Below are positions 58,525 to 64,000 of a stretch of DNA of 64,000 nucleotides, one piece after another. Position 1 is the stretch's first letter. The number at the start of each line of letters is the position of its first letter. The notes beneath the pieces are model-generated. The model saw only the letters and a program-made list of their open reading frames with translations, was not told where the DNA came from and did no database searches. Location of the stretch: NCBI GenBank assembly GCA_950295325.1, contig OX485803.1:34857554-34921553 (forward strand), written 5' to 3'. A program made the position numbers and the translations under genes. This DNA is from Polytrichum commune. Its lineage: Eukaryota; Streptophyta; Polytrichopsida; Polytrichales; Polytrichaceae.

Positions 58525-60625
58525 AGCAATATCAATTATTTTAGTTTATTGCCACTTTTTTTTGTTCGACATAATGTCCAAAAACCAATGCCAAGTCAAT
58601 GTAAGAAGTCATAAAGGCAAACCCACTTGGAGGGGAGGTGGAGCAATTCACTTTCCTAACACCTACCGAAAGGGTAATAGTAAAAAACTACCCCCTACAG
58701 GGTGGTTGTTGGTTCATTCCAAGTGAGCTCACGAGAATAATTTGGGGGTATTTGACCTTGATCTAAGGATTTTTAATTCTTGAAAATGAAAACACTCTAC
58801 ACCATTAATCAAAGTTTTCATCCTTCCCTCCCATGGTTCAGCCTCCTCCTCAAGGGTAGGATGTACATAGTTCTTGGACGAGTGCAAATAAGAGGGTTGT
58901 GAGAAAATAGCACTAAGAATGAGGGCTACCTTGAGTGTAGAATGCGCGGATAATGTGTTGTACGATGTGGTGAAGTTGTATGTGTTTTCCCATTTGTTTT
59001 AAATTGTTAAGGGAGAAATCCTCAAATTTTTTATGCCAATGTTGTTAACATTCAAGAAAGGAGCATTGTATATAAATGGACTTGTGGAATTCCACCCAAA
59101 GATATTCAAGGGTAGTGCAAAGCGATTCCTATGATGTTGTGGAAATGTGTGGTGTGAGTTCATGATCTATAAGATCTTTGTATTGGAAACTTGCTAGAGT
59201 GAGCTTATGAAATGTAATTTGTGCTTCTTGAGAAGTTTGGGTGGGATGGGGTATAGGAGTCATGGTTCTATGGAGTTTTTAAATTTTTTTTGGGGGGGGG
59301 GTGTGGGAAAGGGAGGCGAATGGAAAAGTGGTGTGGATTATAATAATTTGACATGTTCATATACAAATGAGAAGTTGGGTGCTTTGGGTGTGTGTCTATG
59401 TGTAGAAACCATACACGAAGCTTAGGGTTGAGTGGTCTGTTCCAAAAAACATTGAGTTGAGATTGTAGAGAAGATGTCGGCTCTTCGTTAATCAACCACA
59501 ACCACTTGGTGCCACGCAACATTTTTCCGTGCCCATCTTGAATCCAAAAACTTGATCCATTTAAACTTCTAAGAGTTGGGGAGCTAGAGGGAGATGAAGT
59601 CCCTAGGAAGGAGACGGAGGACGGATGGAACCATGAGGCATCATGTTTTAGTAAGTACCCCTAAACCTTAAAGCATGGAATCTTTGTCATTTGGTCATAG
59701 TAAAGTATTCTAAAATATTCCAAGCTAGCACCCTAACTATCTCATGTTTGGAGGATTGCACCAAAACTAGATGATATCTCAACAACACTTGAAGCTTAGA
59801 CTACCATGGCTTCATGGCATAGACAAATCACTTGCATATGAAGCTCCCCTTGGCTAGTTAGGGATTAATCGATGCCTTGGTCCCAACCCTATGTTTCTTA
59901 CAACATACATTTCACGCCACTTTAGTGTGTAGGACTTGCTCCGTTCCAAACTAGAGACATCTCCTTATAATATTTCAAATCTTCCTAAGAGCTCTACTCA
60001 AGACTTCCCCATACAACAATTACAAACCAAAGCATGTAAGAAAACATTTCGTTTATAATAACCATCATGCATGCCAACGAGAGCTTTATGGTGCTTCAAT
60101 TACCCAACTTTATGGAATATTTTTTGACGAGGAATCGATCCACGTCCTTTTGTGTGAAGGTTCATGCCAAACATGATCCTCAAGAGCTTACACAAATCGC
60201 CTATCTTGGCCCATGTCCATGTTAATGGTAGATTCTACTTAGTAAAATAGTACCAATAACATAATTACCAACACTAACACTAATACAAATAACATGACTA
60301 GTAATAGGGTTATGTTAAGATTAATAAAGGTCACCTAAATCAATGACAAAGACCGGAGTCAAAGATCTCTCTCTCTCTCTCTCTCTCTGGTGCTTAAATA
60401 AATAATATTGAATTTAGGAGAGAACTTAGGGTGTAAAGGTAGATCTAGGGACACCCACCTTGCAAAGAAAAAAAACTATCGTATATGTAAATATATATCA
60501 AAGGTTGTATCCTTAAGAAATGAAGTCTTTGAGTTATGTTTGAGAAATAAATATGTAAACCATGGCAAAGATCGCTAGACGACTAAATTGCATGTAGGTG
60601 TAGACATCACGTTGCCCTTTAGATT
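58525..60625. other. Intergenic; CT microsatellite only
   Basis: CT repeat at 60366-60388, G x10 near 59291. ORFs up to 84 codons without domains. Confidence 0.35.
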
Positions 60626-60750
60626 GCTCAGGGGACTATTAGCCCTTAAATTATCATTGTAGAGTAAAAAAATCCATAGATATGAAAATATGATAGATTA
60701 TAGAATGATTGATATGCAAAAAAATCTAAGTATTTTAACAATGGTGGTAC

Positions 60751-61151
60751 ACGGGGAGGTCACTCCATTGTCAAGTTGAAAACCACGTGTGAACAATAAA
60801 AATCTACTTTTTCTAAGTTGCATCAACAAAATGGGTCAAACTTTTATCAAAAAACATTTATGAGTACATATACATGGTACCTATTACATAGTAAAAATTG
60901 ATAACCAAATTTGATCATTTTTTTTCTAGAAAACATACCATTTCTAACTAGAATGACGCAAAATTGAACTAAAAAATTTACTAGGAAAAATGGAGATGAC
61001 TAAAAATTTCAAAAAAATATACGAAAGATATTATCAATGGATATATATATATATATAGAAAAATATCATAATTTTAAAAATTATCTATGGCATATAATAT
61101 AGGGGTAGCAAACTTTGTTTGCACGTGGTACAATGGAGTGACCTCCCCGTG
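60751..61151. mobile_element. Nested 401-bp TIR element with 9-bp target duplication
   Basis: ACGGGGAGGTCACTCCATTG at the left, CAATGGAGTGACCTCCCCGT at the right; the 9-mer TGGTGGTAC stands on both sides (60742-60750, 61152-61160). The unoccupied site is preserved in arm 2 (complement GCGGTACCAATG near 62625). A 9-bp duplication points to Mutator-like transposition. AT-rich interior without ORFs. Confidence 0.9.
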
Positions 61152-61429
61152 TGGTGGTACCAATGAGATGTTCGGTATTATTGCCTTAATCATGTAAAAC
61201 TATCATATATTAAATAGTTTGAGCTTCCATTGGATAAATACTATTAGTACATAAAATTATTATATAACTATTGTATTTGTAAACATGGTGATTGATTGGA
61301 AGGCCAATGGGAATGGCCTAACGGAGTTGTTACCTTCCAAAGAATGAAAAACTTAGAACATGGGAGAATAATAGAGGTTATGCAAATGGTGAAAATTGAT
61401 TGGTGGTCTCAAAACAAGTGTCACAATCA

Positions 61430-62190
61430 CAAATCAACTTGGATTTAATTTTTTATTATATAATTTTGGAATGATGAAAATAGGAACTACATTCATACAA
61501 AATCTTAAAACAAATGCCAAAATAATGTCAAAAAATATGGCTATGAGAAGACGGCCCCTCTCAAATCCAAAGGCAGTTGATAAGTCTCCACTCTAATATC
61601 TATAGCTCCTATATACAAGCTCCAAAGTGAGAGAATATTGGCTCTCTATAAAGATAAAAATAAATAAAATTAACTATATAGAATCTTAAAACAATTGTAC
61701 AAAAATTGGTAGGAGATATTGCTTTGAACAATTAACATTCTTAACTTGTCATGATAGCTAATTCCTTCACTCTAATATATATAGTGTCTACATGCAAGCT
61801 CCAAAGTAAAAGAGCTTTGGTTTTATGGAAAATTAAGAACATGATCTTTTATCATTCAAACTTTCAAAATAACTGCACAAAAATTCTAGAAAATATTACT
61901 TTGCAATATTCACACTCTTCACTTGGTAAGATAGTTGATACACCTTCATTCAAATATGCATAACTTCCACACAACAATTCCAAATGGACGACACCTTATC
62001 TTGTTGAATAATGTATGACAAGATTCTTAATCCCTTTGAATCTCAATGTGACTTCATAAATTCTCCAAGAAGTATTGCTTCTAAAAGTTGGCGCTTTCAA
62101 TTTGTAAGGTTGTTGACACCTCTTACTCAAATATACATAATTTCAATACATCAATTCTAACTTGGATGAACATTAGGTTTTAAGAAAGCC
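61430..62190 (+). repeat. Degenerate tandem array, about 178-bp period, about 4 copies
   Basis: Anchor text CTCTAATATCTATAGCTCCT (61591), CTCTAATATATATAGTGTCT (61770), TTCAAATATGCATAACTTCC (61949) and CTCAAATATACATAATTTCA (62126), each followed by CAAGCTCCAAA / CAATTCCAAA / CAATTCTAAC and a run of about 100 AT-rich bases. Confidence 0.75.
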
Positions 62191-62769
62191 AATATCAAAT
62201 CTAACACTCCTCCAAAATTTTGTAAATAAATCTTAATATTTCTATAAAAACAACAAGGCAATAACTTGGGGGGGGGGGGGGCATAGCCAAAATAAAACAA
62301 GCTTTAGGGAATGACCAAGGAGAAGGTGCATATCCGAGGTGGATAAATAAAAGTGGAGATGATAAGGTCATGTGAGACCACCAAGTACATGTGAACATGT
62401 TTATAATCTTTAGTATCCTTCCATGTTCTCAGTTTTTCTCATTCTTTGTAAGGTGACGGCTCCATTAGGCTATTCCCATTGGTTTTCCAATCAACCACCA
62501 TATTTACAAATACGAGACTCAAAAAATAACCATATTTACTAATAGTTTTTATCCAATGAAAGATCAAAATAATTGATATATGATAATTTTACGTGATTAA
62601 GGCGATAATACCAAACATCACATTGGTACCGCCATTGTTAAAACACCTAAAACCACTAATTATATATTTTTTCCTTCATACCAATCACTCTATAATCTAT
62701 TGAATTTTTGTGTGTGTGGACTTTTCAATCTATAGTGACAATTTGAGGGCAAAAAGAGTTCCTTCGTAT

Positions 62770-64000
62770 TATTAAAATATGAATACTAGCAGCAATGAAC
62801 CAAGTAGGGTAAAAAAATCCATTTAACATATGGCAACCATGCAATGGTACCGATTCTAGATCTCTCTTGCCATAGTGGCTCTTGACTACCAACACCTCAT
62901 AGGTTAGGACAATTGCGTTTCCCACACAATTGGGCCGTATCTTGCATTCTAGATCCAATGACTGGAGTCCAAATCTATGAACAACATTGATACACCCAAA
63001 AACAACAATCACTACGTCCACTAGTCTTAGAACAACCAAATCTTGTATTGGAGAATGACTCTCACAACTCTAAGGCAACAAAAAAATGTAGATGCTACTC
63101 CCCTTTCGATGGGCATGTGGAATACAAAACCTTATGCCAACTAGATGCCACTTGCAAACACCACGATAGCTACTATCTCATGCAACCATGTACGCGACCA
63201 ACACCATCTAAGGAGTGATGACTGCCAAGTTACACTTTTGCAAACTACCGAGCCCGATTCATTCCGGTTTGCAAGACAACATAGGTCCTTTATGGCTATG
63301 GACGACAATTCAAAATGCGACCATGAACCATGACGATTGGCAGCCCCCCCCCCCCCCCCAATGATCACCAATTAAGTCTTCCTTGAGTCATTGCCTAGGT
63401 TTCAACCTATCTAAAATCCAAATTACATTTTGGCACGGCTACCAGGTAAGGCTTCAATCGAATAAGGTCTAGGCAAATAAGTCTTCTAGAAAATCATGAT
63501 AGGCTAGAGTCTTGAGTGCAAATTATAAATTAAACCTTCAGTAAATTCAAAAAGTATTGGAAATAAGTTGGTAATTATTTCTTGTAGTTTTATAAAATCC
63601 CAAAATGATCATTTAGATTTATAATTGCAAAAGATAAAATTTATAGATTTTTGTTTTAAAAAAAACTCCAAATTATGGATTCTTCCAAAATTTGGGAGGC
63701 CGATGACATAAAAATGCACTTAGTTATGCTTTTAACACAAACCTCACAAAATCTCAAAATCCAATTTGCAAAACATTAATTCAGTAGGATATGAAGAAGT
63801 TGTTGATAAAAATTTAAAACAAGTTTGTGAACTTTGACTTATCACAATAATTGATTTATTAGTCAGTGAGAGCCAATTTGAGAATGTTGGTGAAAAAAGG
63901 ACTCATCTAGGAATAGTGTATTGGACTTGCAAACATTTTGGACATTATTTAACATACGATGAAACACAAACTTAGGAAGAAAAAAATTGAAGTATCTAAA
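62770..64000. other. Intergenic to window end; poly-C tract
   Basis: C x16 at 63344-63359. Short ORFs on both strands (for example 62725-63039 minus) without recognised domains; very AT-rich after 63.5 kb. Confidence 0.35.

Larger units (their letters stand above)
60630..62765. mobile_element. Foldback-type element with about 400-bp inverted arms and an internal tandem array
   Basis: Arm 1 (60630-61415, interrupted by the insertion at 60751-61151) and arm 2 (62365-62765) are inverted copies: ATAGATTATAGARTGATTGR, TTTTAACAATGG-GGTACCAA, TATTRTCGCCTTAATCA, GATTGGAA-CCAATGGGAAT and CAAAGAATGA all occur in mirrored order. The loop carries about four 178-bp repeats. No transposase ORF. Long TIRs plus subrepeats are typical of foldback or Mutator-derived non-autonomous elements; no flanking duplication was resolved. 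Confidence 0.75.

Overview
The window comes from a land-plant nuclear genome. It holds one confidently recognised gene, in the first 5 kb, followed by about 57 kb of gene-poor, AT-rich, repeat-laden intergenic DNA. The gene lies on the minus strand (157-4992) and encodes a GROWTH-REGULATING FACTOR (GRF) transcription factor. Four exons with consensus splice sites join in frame to an 888-residue protein. It carries the QLQ domain (which binds GIF co-activators), the WRC zinc-finger DNA-binding domain, and the FFD, TQL and GGPL motifs of the GRF C-terminus. GRFs are specific to the green plant lineage. The protein is unusually long, and the segment where seed-plant GRFs carry the miR396 site keeps the peptide but not the RNA complementarity. 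This, with the lack of genes, hints at a non-seed plant with a large genome, but the lineage is inference.

Layout: 1-156 3' flank of the GRF; 157-4992 GRF coding exons and introns; about 4993-7050 GC-rich, pyrimidine-rich (plus strand) DNA that should hold the GRF leader and promoter; 7-10.5 kb dispersed repeats and a decayed LINE; 10.5-21 kb mostly featureless AT-rich sequence with a microsatellite, a second LINE fragment, two TIR elements and a decayed ORF; 21-24.3 kb nested MITEs, a CAG/poly-G-rich island and a TIR element; 24.9-34.3 kb tandem duplications and MITEs; 34-48 kb more MITEs, tandem duplications and a possible reverse-transcriptase scrap; 48-57.4 kb MITEs and two hairpins; 57.4-64 kb sparse sequence plus a 2.1-kb foldback-type element with a smaller transposon nested in one arm.

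The intergenic part is mainly a record of small non-autonomous DNA transposons. At least eight terminal-inverted-repeat families can be told apart by comparing copies within the window. Several have readable target-site duplications (TAA/TTA as in PIF/Harbinger, TA, and one 9-bp duplication as in Mutator) and several are nested. No autonomous transposase, tRNA, rRNA, CRISPR array or intact second gene was seen. I found no convincing new molecular system. The points most worth following up are the GRF's missing miR396 complementarity, its duplicated intron-2 splice-site region, the foldback element, two compact hairpins, and the many long G/C homopolymers.
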